Positions 30,817 through 38,910 of a stretch of DNA of 64,000 nucleotides are shown here, in pieces. The notes under the pieces are model-generated. The model made no database searches. It saw only the letters and a program-made list of their open reading frames with translations, and was not told the origin of the DNA. Source of the DNA: Arthrobacter sp. MYb23. Its GTDB lineage: Bacteria > Actinomycetota > Actinomycetes > Actinomycetales > Micrococcaceae. The stretch covers positions 297,100 through 361,099 of the forward strand of contig NZ_PCPR01000003.1 of NCBI RefSeq assembly GCF_002979775.1. Reading direction: 5' to 3'. The first letter of the stretch is position 1; each line of letters starts with the position of its first letter. The position numbers and the translations under genes were made by a program.

Positions 30817-32184
30817 CTAGACCCAGCCGGCACCGGGCCTGGACTGGAGGATGGAAGCCTCCAGGCCTTCAAGGAGTCGCGAGCTGGAGGCCCGGGGGAA
30901 GACCAGGGGCGGGCGGATCTTCAGCACGTTGTCGTAGGTCCCCGAAGCGCTGATGAGGATGCGCTTCTCACGCATGGCGTTAACCACCTCGGCGGCACGT
31001 ACAGCGTCGGGGAGCCCGCTCCGGTCCACAAACTCGACGGCAAGGAAAAGGCCCGCGCCACGGACTTCCGCCACCCCCGGTTCGTCCCTGGTCATGGTCT
31101 GGATGGCGGAAAGCAGCTCCCCGCCCAACTCCTCGGAATGGGGCAGAAGCTCCCTGGATTCAAGTTCATCAAGAACCGCCGTAGCGGCGGCAATACTGAC
31201 GGCACTGCCGCCGAATGTATTGAAGTACCGCACCTTGCGTCCGAACTGCTCGAAAAGCTCTTGACTGCCAACAACGGCGGAAATCGGAATGCCATTACCC
31301 ATGGGCTTGCCCAGGACGGCAAGGTCCGGCACCACGGTGTGGCGTTCGAATCCCCACCAGGTTGAACCGGTCCGGCCGAAGCCAGGCTGCACCTCGTCTG
31401 CGATGTAAAGCGCACCGTGGGCACGCGCCCGTTCTGCCACGGTGCCAAGAATACCCACCGGGTGGCTCTGGAGCCCGTCGCTGGACAAAATGGAGTCCAC
31501 AACGATGGCTGCCGGCGCAATGCCACGGCTCCCGAGCTCTTCAACGGCGGCGTCAATCCTGGCGGCCAGCAGCGCGGCGGCCTCACCCGGTGCATCCCGC
31601 ACCGAGTCAGGGGCATCCACCAGCGCAACTTCGGGCGGAATGAGGTTGTTGGGTCCCAGGCTCGGCGAAATCTGCGCCGCCAAGGTCGTCGTGCCGTGGT
31701 AGGCGTGACGGGTCACGATGATGCCCGCCCTTCCCGTGGACATCCGGGCAATGCGGAGGGCCAGGTCCACCGCTTCACTTCCCGTGCAGGCGAAAATTGC
31801 CTGATTGAGTGGCTCAGGGAAAAGGGCGGTCAAACGTTCGGCATAGTCAACGACGCCACCGGCGAGGTAACGGGTATGCGTATTCACAGCTCCCAGCTGG
31901 TCACTGACGGCTTTTTGTACGCGCGGGTTAGAGTGACCCACCACAGGAACGTTGTTGTAAGCATCGAGATAGTCAGCGCCATCTGCATCGTAGAGAAACG
32001 CCCCTTCTCCCCGGACGAAGTGGACGGGGCGCTCGTAGAAGAGCCGGTACGCCGCCCCCATCGAGGCGTCACGACGCCTGAGCAGCTCCCGATCAGCCGG
32101 ATCAAGCAGTGCTGCCCGCGCCGGATCGAAGCTGTTCACCATGTTCATCGGACCGGAAATACCGCCCGCATGAAAATCGCCCAT
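30817..32184 (-). CDS. Class-III aminotransferase-fold PLP enzyme, phospho-lyase-like (ETNPPL/PHYKPL group)
   Basis: 455 aa. PLP Lys293 lies in LGKPMGNGIP, with YNNVPVVGHSNPRV near the start, TGSEAVDLALRIAR and a YHGTT segment. YLDAYNNVPVVGH and the divergent neighbour, an APH-type kinase, match pairs in which a kinase phosphorylates an amino alcohol and this fold-type I enzyme removes phosphate and ammonia (ethanolamine-phosphate or 5-phosphohydroxylysine phospho-lyase). A true omega-aminotransferase (for example GABA transaminase) is the alternative and cannot be ruled out from sequence alone. ATG 32184 has GGGAG upstream. The operator ATTGATGATCAAT lies 15 bp before the start. Confidence 0.82.
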   Translation of the reverse strand: MGDFHAGGISGPMNMVNSFDPARAALLDPADRELLRRRDASMGAAYRLFYERPVHFVRGEGAFLYDADGADYLDAYNNVPVVGHSNPRVQKAVSDQLGAVNTHTRYLAGGVVDYAERLTALFPEPLNQAIFACTGSEAVDLALRIARMSTGRAGIIVTRHAYHGTTTLAAQISPSLGPNNLIPPEVALVDAPDSVRDAPGEAAALLAARIDAAVEELGSRGIAPAAIVVDSILSSDGLQSHPVGILGTVAERARAHGALYIADEVQPGFGRTGSTWWGFERHTVVPDLAVLGKPMGNGIPISAVVGSQELFEQFGRKVRYFNTFGGSAVSIAAATAVLDELESRELLPHSEELGGELLSAIQTMTRDEPGVAEVRGAGLFLAVEFVDRSGLPDAVRAAEVVNAMREKRILISASGTYDNVLKIRPPLVFPRASSSRLLEGLEASILQSRPGAGWV

Positions 32185-32198
32185 GAAATCTCCCTAGG

Positions 32199-32211
32199 AT
32201 TGATGATCAAT
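32199..32211. promoter_or_regulatory. Operator palindrome ATTGATGATCAAT (site 1 of 3)
   Basis: A perfect 6-1-6 palindrome in the 88-bp region between the divergent PLP enzyme and kinase genes. It matches the two 17-bp sites at 35281 and 35366. Palindromes of this shape are known targets of VanR/FadR-type GntR regulators, and one such gene lies at 33398-34138. Confidence 0.75.
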
Positions 32212-32272
32212 TTATGTCATCATATCCGTATTGGGGCCGATATTGAAGGCCAATTTATCTATGGGAGTGTTT

Positions 32273-33301
32273 GTGGCAGCTGAAGACATTTTGGACCTAA
32301 CCACGGATGAGACTTCCACCATCCTCCGGGACGGCTACGGCCTGGATGCCGCGGTATTGGATGTTGTCAGCGGCGAAGCAGCGACCGTCTGCAAAGTGAA
32401 GGCCGGCGACGGCATCTTCGCTATGAAGGCCTCGCGTAGTACGCCCCAGGCGCTCTCACTTCTCCGCTGGCAGACCGCGGCGATGAGGCGGCTGACTGGT
32501 CTGGGTCTCCCGGTACCAGCCCTCGTGCCGGACCTCAATGGTGAGTTCCTGCACCGGGAATCCGGAGCAGGCGGGGACGTCGTGGTGCAACTGTCCGCCT
32601 GGCTTCACGATCCGCCGCTGTCCGACGTCGACGTTGATTTCTTCCTACTCCGGAAGGTAGGGGCGATGGCCGCGCGGGTCAGCCAGGCACTGGCCGATTT
32701 CCAGCCGTTGCCACACGAAGCCAGCCACGTCTGGGAATTGAGCCGCAGCGCCGACTCTATCCGGTTCGCCCTGCAGCAGCTGAAGCCCGGCCCCGTCGAG
32801 ACGTTGGCGCGCAGAGCCCTGCAGACTTTTGAAGAGGAACTGCTTCCGCTGCTTCCGGAGCTGGACCGTGCTGTGGTGCATCACGATTTGCACGACTCCA
32901 ACCTCCTGATCGGAATCGGTGCTGACGGCACCTTGGGTGTGACCGGAATTCTTGACTTTGATGACATGGTCTATGGAGTCCGACTGGCCGAGCTTGCCGT
33001 GGCGGGCGCCTATGCGGCCCGAAACACCCCCGACGCTGTGGAGGCGCTCCTGACTGTTGTGGAAGGCTGGGCCTCGGCCCTGCCCATGACCGAGGCGGAA
33101 GTCCAGGCGATCAGGCCCGCGGCTATTTCGCGCCTGGCTGTCAATGCCTCCGTGTGGGCTTCAAGGGTGGCAGGTCCGCGCGGCGACTATGCCGTTGCCC
33201 GATCCGGTGGAAGGACCCTCGAAGCTCTGGACCAGCTGCTGAGCGTAGGGAATCACGAGTTCGTTTCAGCACTCAGGCGGCGCGTCTACGTTCACCCGTA
33301 A
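32273..33301 (+). CDS. APH-family small-molecule kinase (hydroxylysine-kinase-like)
   Basis: 342 aa protein of the aminoglycoside phosphotransferase/choline kinase fold. The catalytic loop HHDLHDSN (203-210) and the metal-binding GILDFDDM (Asp228) are intact, so it should phosphorylate a hydroxyl with ATP or GTP. Resistance is unlikely; the divergent phospho-lyase-like neighbour and shared operator point to an amino-alcohol kinase such as hydroxylysine kinase or aminopropanol kinase. GTG 32273 is preceded by GGGAG at five bases; ATG 32261 is a possible earlier start. Confidence 0.82.
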   Translation: MAAEDILDLTTDETSTILRDGYGLDAAVLDVVSGEAATVCKVKAGDGIFAMKASRSTPQALSLLRWQTAAMRRLTGLGLPVPALVPDLNGEFLHRESGAGGDVVVQLSAWLHDPPLSDVDVDFFLLRKVGAMAARVSQALADFQPLPHEASHVWELSRSADSIRFALQQLKPGPVETLARRALQTFEEELLPLLPELDRAVVHHDLHDSNLLIGIGADGTLGVTGILDFDDMVYGVRLAELAVAGAYAARNTPDAVEALLTVVEGWASALPMTEAEVQAIRPAAISRLAVNASVWASRVAGPRGDYAVARSGGRTLEALDQLLSVGNHEFVSALRRRVYVHP

Positions 33302-33348
33302 CCGATACCAGGACTTCGCCCCAAACTAAGGCCACAACAAAGCAAAAA

Positions 33349-33384
33349 AGGCGGCAGACAGCGTTCACATGCTGTCTGCCGCCT
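33349..33384. terminator. Bidirectional terminator
   Basis: A perfect 14-bp stem, 33349-33362 with 33371-33384, preceded by a run of A on the plus strand, which is a T-run for the minus strand. It lies between the convergent kinase and GntR genes. Confidence 0.8.
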
Positions 33385-33397
33385 CGGTCTTGGATGC

Positions 33398-34138
33398 CTA
33401 TGTAGTGGTTAGAAAAGCTGGGCCTGTACTGTCGCCGGCAAGTGATCCGGCCTCGCTTGTGGTTCTGCCTCGCCTGGACTGACGGGATGTGGAACTGACG
33501 AGTGCAGTAAGAGTGGCCTCATGAGTGGCAATGTGCTCTAGAATCAGACGCTGAGATGCATAGACATCACGATTGACCACTGCATCCAGGATCGCTCTGT
33601 GCTCAGCTACCAGGGACGTCGACGGGACAGCAAAGGCTTCCTCGCGATGCTGAAGGAGCGTAATGGCATACGTCATTTGCGAGCCGACGCGCTCATAGAA
33701 CTCATCAGTGCGCGGACTCGCACTCAAAGCTATGACTGCCCCGTGGAAAGCCATGTCCGCCTGCGCCAAGTCCACGGACCCAATGCCTTGTTCAGCAGCC
33801 TTCTCAAGGCTCAGAAAAGCCCGTTCGACGCCTCTGAGTAGTTCGTCATCAGCGCTTGCGGCATTCTTTGCCCCCTCGCATTCGAGCATCCTGCGCACCT
33901 TGTACAGGTCCTCAATATCGTCAGCATCGAAGGATCTGACGACGGCCCCGGTATTGTGCCGGTGCACGACAAGCCCTTGCTCGTTCAGTACCAGGAGGGC
34001 CTCCCGGAGCGTCCTGCGCGAAACGCCATATCTGTCCGCCAAGGGCACTTCACGCAATGGACTGGCCGGGGGGAAGGTTCCGTCGAAGATCTCTTGGCGG
34101 AGTTGAGCGACAACCTGGGAAGATCGCGTGTTGATCAA
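33398..34138 (-). CDS. GntR-family regulator with FCD domain
   Basis: 246 aa from a TTG at 34138, chosen because AGAAAGGAAG sits directly upstream and the frame above it is not GntR-like. The winged helix covers about residues 5-75 (ADRYGVSRRTLREALLVLNEQGLV ... NTGAVVRSF), followed by an all-helical FCD domain with metal-ligand histidines in MAFHGAVIAL, AEHRAILDA and ILEHIATHE. It sits among genes carrying three identical-core palindromes, so it is the likely regulator of the PLP enzyme, kinase, ureohydrolase and symporter genes. The ligand is presumably their substrate or an intermediate. Confidence 0.88.
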   Translation of the reverse strand: MINTRSSQVVAQLRQEIFDGTFPPASPLREVPLADRYGVSRRTLREALLVLNEQGLVVHRHNTGAVVRSFDADDIEDLYKVRRMLECEGAKNAASADDELLRGVERAFLSLEKAAEQGIGSVDLAQADMAFHGAVIALSASPRTDEFYERVGSQMTYAITLLQHREEAFAVPSTSLVAEHRAILDAVVNRDVYASQRLILEHIATHEATLTALVSSTSRQSRRGRTTSEAGSLAGDSTGPAFLTTT

Positions 34139-34224
34139 CCGTCTTCCTTTCTCATGGCCTGGAGCCAAGTAACCGAGCGCGCGCCACCAGCAAGTGGGAA
34201 CCACCTGCTGTGCCGCATGAATCC

Positions 34225-35259
34225 TTACACGGAGACAGCGTCGCTGAGGCGCTCATCCGCTGCTGCGGGTGCCCACAAGCCCCGACGACGATTCTCTGCC
34301 ATCACGCTTAGCGTTTCGTACACTACATGCGCAGCGGCTATACCGGTGATTTGAGCGTGATCGTAGGCCGGTGAAACCTCCACAACGTCCCCTCCGATGA
34401 CGTTCTTGCCGAGGAAACTGCGAATGATGGCCAGAAGTTCCCGGCCGAGAAGGCCGCCGAGCTCGGGAGTTCCAGTTCCGGGCGCAAGACCAGGTTCTAG
34501 GACATCGATGTCGACAGAGAGGTAAACCGGGGTATCCCCGACTCTCTCGTGCAGTGAAGCGATCATGTCTGAAAGCCGCCCCTCCGCCAGGTCGTGGGCC
34601 GGGAAGATCTTGAATCCGGCCTGAACATCGTTTGCCAGATCCGAAGGATCGTAGAAGGATCCACGAACTCCGACGTGAGCCGAGGTCTCCTTGTTGATGA
34701 GGCCCTCCACCGAAGCCCGGTAGAACGGGGTGCCATGGTTGACCTCACAGCCGAGGATGCTCTCAACCGTGTCCAGATGAGCATCGAAGTGAACCAGGGT
34801 AATAGGTCCGTGCTGTTTGGCGGCCGCCCGAAGCATTGGCAGGGAGAGGGTGTGGTCACCGCCGATGGCAATAAGCCGCCGACCCCCGGTGGTGAGTCTT
34901 TCGGCAGCTTCCTGCATGGCTTCCACGGCCGTTGCGGCATCGAAGGGCGTTAAGGCAACATCGCCGGCATCGGCCATCTGCACATCGGTGAACGGGGTGG
35001 TTTCCAGAGCGACGTTGAAGGGCCTGATCAGACGAGAAGAGTCACGGACGTGGTTGGGCCCGAACCGCGCGCCCGGGCGGAAGGTGGTTCCCGAGTCGAA
35101 GGGAAGACCTAGCAGTGCGATGTCATAGTCCTTGACATCCCTGATTTCCGGCAGTCTGGCAAAGGTGGCACGGCCGGCGAATCGTGGGGCGACCGCCGCG
35201 TCGACCTGCCCCGTAGCCGGGCCCGCGATTCTGGGGTACTCACCGTAGTTTTCTATCAT
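34225..35259 (-). CDS. Ureohydrolase-family amidinohydrolase (agmatinase/guanidinobutyrase-like)
   Basis: 344 aa binuclear manganese enzyme that releases urea from a guanidino compound. The metal ligands are all present: IGGDH, HFDAHLDT and SVDIDVLEPG. PGTGTPELGG is the loop typical of agmatinases and guanidino-acid hydrolases rather than arginase. Substrate choice among agmatine, 4-guanidinobutyrate and related compounds cannot be made from sequence. Its promoter carries operator site 2 over the -10, and it shares a divergent region with a symporter gene. Confidence 0.9.
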   Translation of the reverse strand: MIENYGEYPRIAGPATGQVDAAVAPRFAGRATFARLPEIRDVKDYDIALLGLPFDSGTTFRPGARFGPNHVRDSSRLIRPFNVALETTPFTDVQMADAGDVALTPFDAATAVEAMQEAAERLTTGGRRLIAIGGDHTLSLPMLRAAAKQHGPITLVHFDAHLDTVESILGCEVNHGTPFYRASVEGLINKETSAHVGVRGSFYDPSDLANDVQAGFKIFPAHDLAEGRLSDMIASLHERVGDTPVYLSVDIDVLEPGLAPGTGTPELGGLLGRELLAIIRSFLGKNVIGGDVVEVSPAYDHAQITGIAAAHVVYETLSVMAENRRRGLWAPAAADERLSDAVSV

Positions 35260-35280
35260 GTCAGCTCCTTCAGCTTGTAG

Positions 35281-35321
35281 AGATTGATGATCAATCTACC
35301 TACTAGACTCTATATAAACAA
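35281..35321 (-). promoter_or_regulatory. Ureohydrolase promoter overlapped by operator site 2
   Basis: The 17-bp perfect palindrome AGATTGATGATCAATCT occupies 35281-35297. On the minus strand TTGTTT (35316-35321) and TAGATT (35293-35298) make a -35/-10 pair with 17-bp spacing, and the -10 is inside the palindrome. A repressor bound here would block RNA polymerase. Confidence 0.7.
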
Positions 35322-35365
35322 GCTATTGCCGGTGATGCGCACCACATGCTACGGTTCCCGACAGT

Positions 35366-35382
35366 AGATTGATCATCAATCT
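35366..35382. promoter_or_regulatory. Operator site 3, upstream of the symporter
   Basis: AGATTGATCATCAATCT, a perfect 17-bp palindrome, 87 bp before the symporter start. It is the same as site 2 apart from the central base (the two read as reverse complements). Confidence 0.75.
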
Positions 35383-35468
35383 TTCGACTCACTCAGAATC
35401 GCGGACCGTTTCCCATCCGGATGTTCGTGGGTTCGTCTCTCACAGAGCGGTTTTCCTGGAAGGCAGTC

Positions 35469-36956
35469 ATGGATTTAGCAATCATCGTCATTTACATCGC
35501 CTGCATGTTGGGCATAGGCATCTGGGCTAAGAAAAAAGCACAGAGCCGCTCCGACTTCCTCGTAGCGGGAAGAAGGCTGGGGCCCTTCCTGTATTCGGGG
35601 ACTATGGCCGCAGTTGTTTTGGGTGGGGGGTCAACCATCGGAGGCGTCGGCCTCGGGTATGAGTTCGGTATTTCGGGAATGTGGTACGTCTTCTTTACCG
35701 GCCTGGGGATCCTGGTCCTAAGCCTCGTTTTTTCCGGCAAGATCAACAGGTTGGGCATCTACACGGTCAGTCAGATGCTGGAGCTGCGCTACGGGCCGGG
35801 ATCGACCTTAATCTCCGGGCTGGTGATGGCCGTGTATACCTTGATGCTGGCGGTAACGTCCACCATCGCCTACGGCACCATCTTCACTGTGCTCTTCGAC
35901 ATCAACGAAATCACCGCCATCATCATTGGTGGGGCAGTGGTTGTTGCCTACTCGTTCCTGGGCGGCATGTGGTCCATTACCTTGACCGACTTCGTCCAGT
36001 TCATCATCAAGACCATTGGCATTTTCGCCGTACTCCTCCCGGCCGTGCTGATCAAGGCGGGTGGCTGGATCGGCCTGGAGAAGGCTCTGCCGGAATCCGC
36101 GTTCTCCCTCAACGCGATCGGCACCGACACAGTCATTACGTACTTCGTGATCTACTTCTTCGGGATCATCATCGGACAGGACATCTGGCAGCGCGTTTTC
36201 ACCGCACGCACGGATAAAGTTGCCCGCTGGGCAGGGACCTCTGCCGGCGTCTACTGCATCTTGTACGGAATTGCCGGCGCCGTCATCGGGATGGGCGCAA
36301 AGGCCCTGCTGCCGGACCTGGCGAACCGCAACATGGCATACCCCGCCATTGCCGAGATGGTCCTGCCCGTGGGCTTGGCGGGCTTGGTCCTTGCTGCAGC
36401 CCTGGCAGCCATCATGTCCACCTCCAGTGGTGCCCTGATTGCGGCGGCGACCGTCACCAAAGAGGACATCGTCGAGCCCATCCGCCGTAAATCACGTGCG
36501 GGTTTGGCTCCGGCGACCGAGCACGACGAAGTAAAACGCTCCCGCTTCTACATCCTGGGGTACGGCATTTTGACCATTTTGATCGCCTGCGGAGTGAAGG
36601 ACGTTCTGGCGGCGCTGACCATTGCTTACGACATCCTCGTTGGTGGACTTCTCGTGGCGATCATCGGAGGTTTGCTCTGGAAGCGGGGAACCAATGCGGG
36701 AGCGCTGACCAGCATGGCAACCGGCGCGGGGGCGACGCTTATCACGATGGTCGCGATGGGCGACATTTATGCCAACGCCCCCATCTACGTCGGTCTAAGC
36801 ATCAGTCTCCTCACCTACGTGGTGGTGAGCCTGTCTACGAAACCCACCGATCCAGCGGTGGTCACCGCGTGGAACGATCGACTGCGAGGCAAGGGCAAAA
36901 CCTCAGACGCCACTGAAACAGCAGTGCCCCCGAGGGAAGTGGACCTTTCGCACTGA
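35469..36956 (+). CDS. SSS-family sodium:solute symporter
   Basis: 495 aa, about 13 TM segments. The family signature is present around GRRLGPFLYSGTMAAVVLGGGSTIGG (TM2) and GLVLAAALAAIMSTSSGALIAAATV (TM8, with the SSS sodium-site serines). ATG 35469 follows GGAAGG and gives an N-terminus beginning directly with TM1; the earlier start at 35421 adds a tail. It probably imports the guanidino compound or amine used by the divergent ureohydrolase. Confidence 0.9.
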   Translation: MDLAIIVIYIACMLGIGIWAKKKAQSRSDFLVAGRRLGPFLYSGTMAAVVLGGGSTIGGVGLGYEFGISGMWYVFFTGLGILVLSLVFSGKINRLGIYTVSQMLELRYGPGSTLISGLVMAVYTLMLAVTSTIAYGTIFTVLFDINEITAIIIGGAVVVAYSFLGGMWSITLTDFVQFIIKTIGIFAVLLPAVLIKAGGWIGLEKALPESAFSLNAIGTDTVITYFVIYFFGIIIGQDIWQRVFTARTDKVARWAGTSAGVYCILYGIAGAVIGMGAKALLPDLANRNMAYPAIAEMVLPVGLAGLVLAAALAAIMSTSSGALIAAATVTKEDIVEPIRRKSRAGLAPATEHDEVKRSRFYILGYGILTILIACGVKDVLAALTIAYDILVGGLLVAIIGGLLWKRGTNAGALTSMATGAGATLITMVAMGDIYANAPIYVGLSISLLTYVVVSLSTKPTDPAVVTAWNDRLRGKGKTSDATETAVPPREVDLSH

Positions 36957-37247
36957 TGTCACGACCCCGTGCCGACGTGGCTTGGTCTCATCCGGACCTG
37001 ACATGTCGGCACGGCCGACGGCCAAACTTCAATGTCCCGATGCCCCCATCGGAGGGAGGGCTGATAGCGCGACCATGATTGACGGGCTCCGCGACGCAGC
37101 GGCTGAATGAATTCCCAGCGACGCGACTATACGGCGGTTGCAGATCGGGCTGGGTGGTGCCCCCTCCGGTGACGAACGAGGACTGGCCTTCTCTCCAGCG
37201 AAGTCTTGGCCGCGGATGGTGACCCGGTCGATGCCGGGTGGTCCGGT
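36957..37247. other. Intergenic stretch between convergent genes
   Basis: About 290 bp. An 8-bp inverted repeat (36969-36976 with 37005-37012) with a long loop could be a weak terminator for the symporter gene. Nothing else is recognisable. Confidence 0.4.
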
Positions 37248-37799
37248 TTAGAGCAGCGACTCGGATATAAGTGTGGCGATCGTTCCTGTCTCCAAGGCTT
37301 CAAAGATATGCGGGGCATCGCCTCTGTAGCTCATGTAGTCCCCTGGGTTCAGCGTCGTGGGGGAGTCGATAGGGCCGACAAGGGCCCGGCCGGCTATGAG
37401 GATGACGTGTTCAACAGTGCCGGCAGCGTGAGGCGTCGATTTGCGGGGAGGGCCGGGCTCAGCCGAAATCCGATAGATGTCTCTGCAGGCACTCTTCGGG
37501 CCGGCGCTCAAGAGAGTCCCGATGTACTTGGACTCAGCTGCTTCGATCCCTCGGCCTTCACCAACCCGGATGACAGTGACGGCATCGGTGACCGGTTCAA
37601 CCAAGCGCCAGAAAGGTATTCCGAGGGCAGTGGCCAGCGACCAGAGTGTTTCCAGGCTCGGGTTCCCGCTTCCCGCTTCAAGTTGAGACAGGGTGGACTT
37701 GCCGACTGCGGCTTTGCGGGCGAGTTCGGAAATCGTGAGGCCGGCACGGTTTCGTTCCCGTGCGAGGGCGGACGCAATGAATTCCTGAGGTGTGGTCAC
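37248..37799 (-). CDS. XRE-family regulator with cupin domain, divergent from azlCD
   Basis: 183 aa from a GTG at 37799, which has GAGGAGAG upstream. The helix-turn-helix (ELARKAAVGKSTLSQLEAGSGNPSLETLWSLA-type segment) covers about 15-70. The cupin barrel has GTVEHVILIAGRALVGP and LNPGDYMSYRGDAPH. An XRE-cupin gene divergent from azlC is a common pairing in actinobacteria and probably controls export of amino acids according to ligand level. Confidence 0.87.
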   Translation of the reverse strand: MTTPQEFIASALARERNRAGLTISELARKAAVGKSTLSQLEAGSGNPSLETLWSLATALGIPFWRLVEPVTDAVTVIRVGEGRGIEAAESKYIGTLLSAGPKSACRDIYRISAEPGPPRKSTPHAAGTVEHVILIAGRALVGPIDSPTTLNPGDYMSYRGDAPHIFEALETGTIATLISESLL

Positions 37800-37880
37800 A
37801 GCGGTTCTCTCCTCGGTGGGCGCGACGGGCGTCCTGATTCTATCGAGCGAAGTTGACGGCTGCACCTAAGGGCCTCCACT

Positions 37881-37910
37881 ATATAGAACATGTGTTCATT
37901 ATATAGAACA
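37881..37910. promoter_or_regulatory. Operator region between XRE regulator and azlC
   Basis: ATATAGAACA occurs at 37881-37890 and again at 37901-37910, exactly 20 bp apart, so on the same DNA face. Each copy starts a GAAC...GTTC inverted repeat (GAACA-TG-TGTTC at 37886-37897, GAAC-N5-GTTC at 37906-37918). Confidence 0.65.
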
Positions 37911-37925
37911 GTTGGTTCGTCGACC

Positions 37926-38567
37926 ATGCGAGGTGTTCTCCTAGTCTGCGCATCCGTGTCAATTATGGGCATCTCCTATGGGCTGGCAGCCCACACGGCA
38001 GGAATCCCTTTATGGGCCAACCTCCTCTTGGCCGTTTTCGTCCTGGCCGGTTCCAGCGAGTTTCTCTTTGTCGCAGCTGTCGGCGCCGGCGTGCCGCCCA
38101 TACTTGCCGCGCTGACTAGCGCCTTGGTCAACACCCGCTGTTTTGTGTTCGGATTCAGTATCGCTTCTTTCCTCAAACAGGGCAGATCATTGTGGATGGC
38201 CGGGCACCTGATCAACGACGAGGCAGTGGCCCTTGCCCTGGTCGAGGGCAAGCGCGACCGCAAGCGGCTCCTCTACTGGGTCACAGGCGTCGGAATCCTT
38301 GTCTCATGGCCCATAGGTGCAGCCGTCGGCGGAATGCTCGGGGGAGTCATTCCCGATCCTGCAGCTCTGGGCGTTGACGCGGTGTTGCCCGCCGTACTGA
38401 TAGCCATCGCTTACCCCGCGATGAAAGACCGGTGGACGGCCGGGGTGGTCATGGCCGGTGCTGTCCTCGCGGTTGCGGCGACTCCAGTTGTTCCAGTGGG
38501 GGTCGGTCCCGTCGTGGCGTTGGCTGCCTTGCCACTCGTGCTGTTGAGGAAGAAGGAGTTGACCTGA
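37926..38567 (+). CDS. azlC: AzlC-family branched-chain amino-acid exporter, large subunit
   Basis: 213 aa membrane protein with five to six TM segments and the family stretch LAGSSEFLFVAAVGAGVPP (usual AGxxQ region, here SSE) and NTRCFVFGFSIA, matching the conserved NxRxxlyg motif. With AzlD it forms a two-component amino-acid exporter. ATG 37926 is close to the operator; no strong ribosome-binding site is seen, so the GTG/ATG choice is uncertain by a few codons. It overlaps azlD by one base (TGATG). Confidence 0.85.
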   Translation: MRGVLLVCASVSIMGISYGLAAHTAGIPLWANLLLAVFVLAGSSEFLFVAAVGAGVPPILAALTSALVNTRCFVFGFSIASFLKQGRSLWMAGHLINDEAVALALVEGKRDRKRLLYWVTGVGILVSWPIGAAVGGMLGGVIPDPAALGVDAVLPAVLIAIAYPAMKDRWTAGVVMAGAVLAVAATPVVPVGVGPVVALAALPLVLLRKKELT

Positions 38568-38884
38568 TGCATGGTTCACTGATTGTCGGCATCGCGATAC
38601 TTGCCTTATGCACATATGCGCTGCGTATGAGCGGGACACTGTTGGGTGCCAAACGGGAGTTCTCCGAAGAAACCGAAAAACTCCTGGGCGTCGGGACCAC
38701 AACACTTCTTGTAGCTGTTGCCGCGACCGCCACACTGTTCGATGGGAACTCCGTCGACGGCTGGGCCAGGCCAATGGGTGTCCTGGCAGCGCTGGTCGCG
38801 ACGGTCTGTCGCATGCCCATCATTGGTGTCGTGGTGACCGCTGCTGCAGTCACTGCCGGACTTCGTCTTGCAGGAATGAGCTAA
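38567..38884 (+). CDS. azlD: AzlD-family exporter small subunit
   Basis: 105 aa with three to four TM segments: ILALCTYALRMSG near the start, LLVAVAATATLFDG in the middle and a VVVTAAAVTAGLRL end, as in AzlD proteins. The ATG overlaps the azlC stop, and the pair is followed after 26 bp by a ketopantoate-reductase-like gene. Confidence 0.83.
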   Translation: MHGSLIVGIAILALCTYALRMSGTLLGAKREFSEETEKLLGVGTTTLLVAVAATATLFDGNSVDGWARPMGVLAALVATVCRMPIIGVVVTAAAVTAGLRLAGMS

Positions 38885-38910
38885 ATAATGAGTCGGCAAA
38901 GGAATAATCG

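Noticed and set aside
30817..32184. Plain GABA aminotransferase (gabT) feeding the aldehyde dehydrogenase at 18499
   Set aside because: Not excluded, but the divergent APH-type kinase sharing its operator and the YNNVPVVGH segment fit the phospho-lyase group better, so no gab symbol was given.
32273..33301. Aminoglycoside resistance gene
   Set aside because: The fold is shared with many metabolic kinases; the catabolic neighbours and operator argue against resistance.
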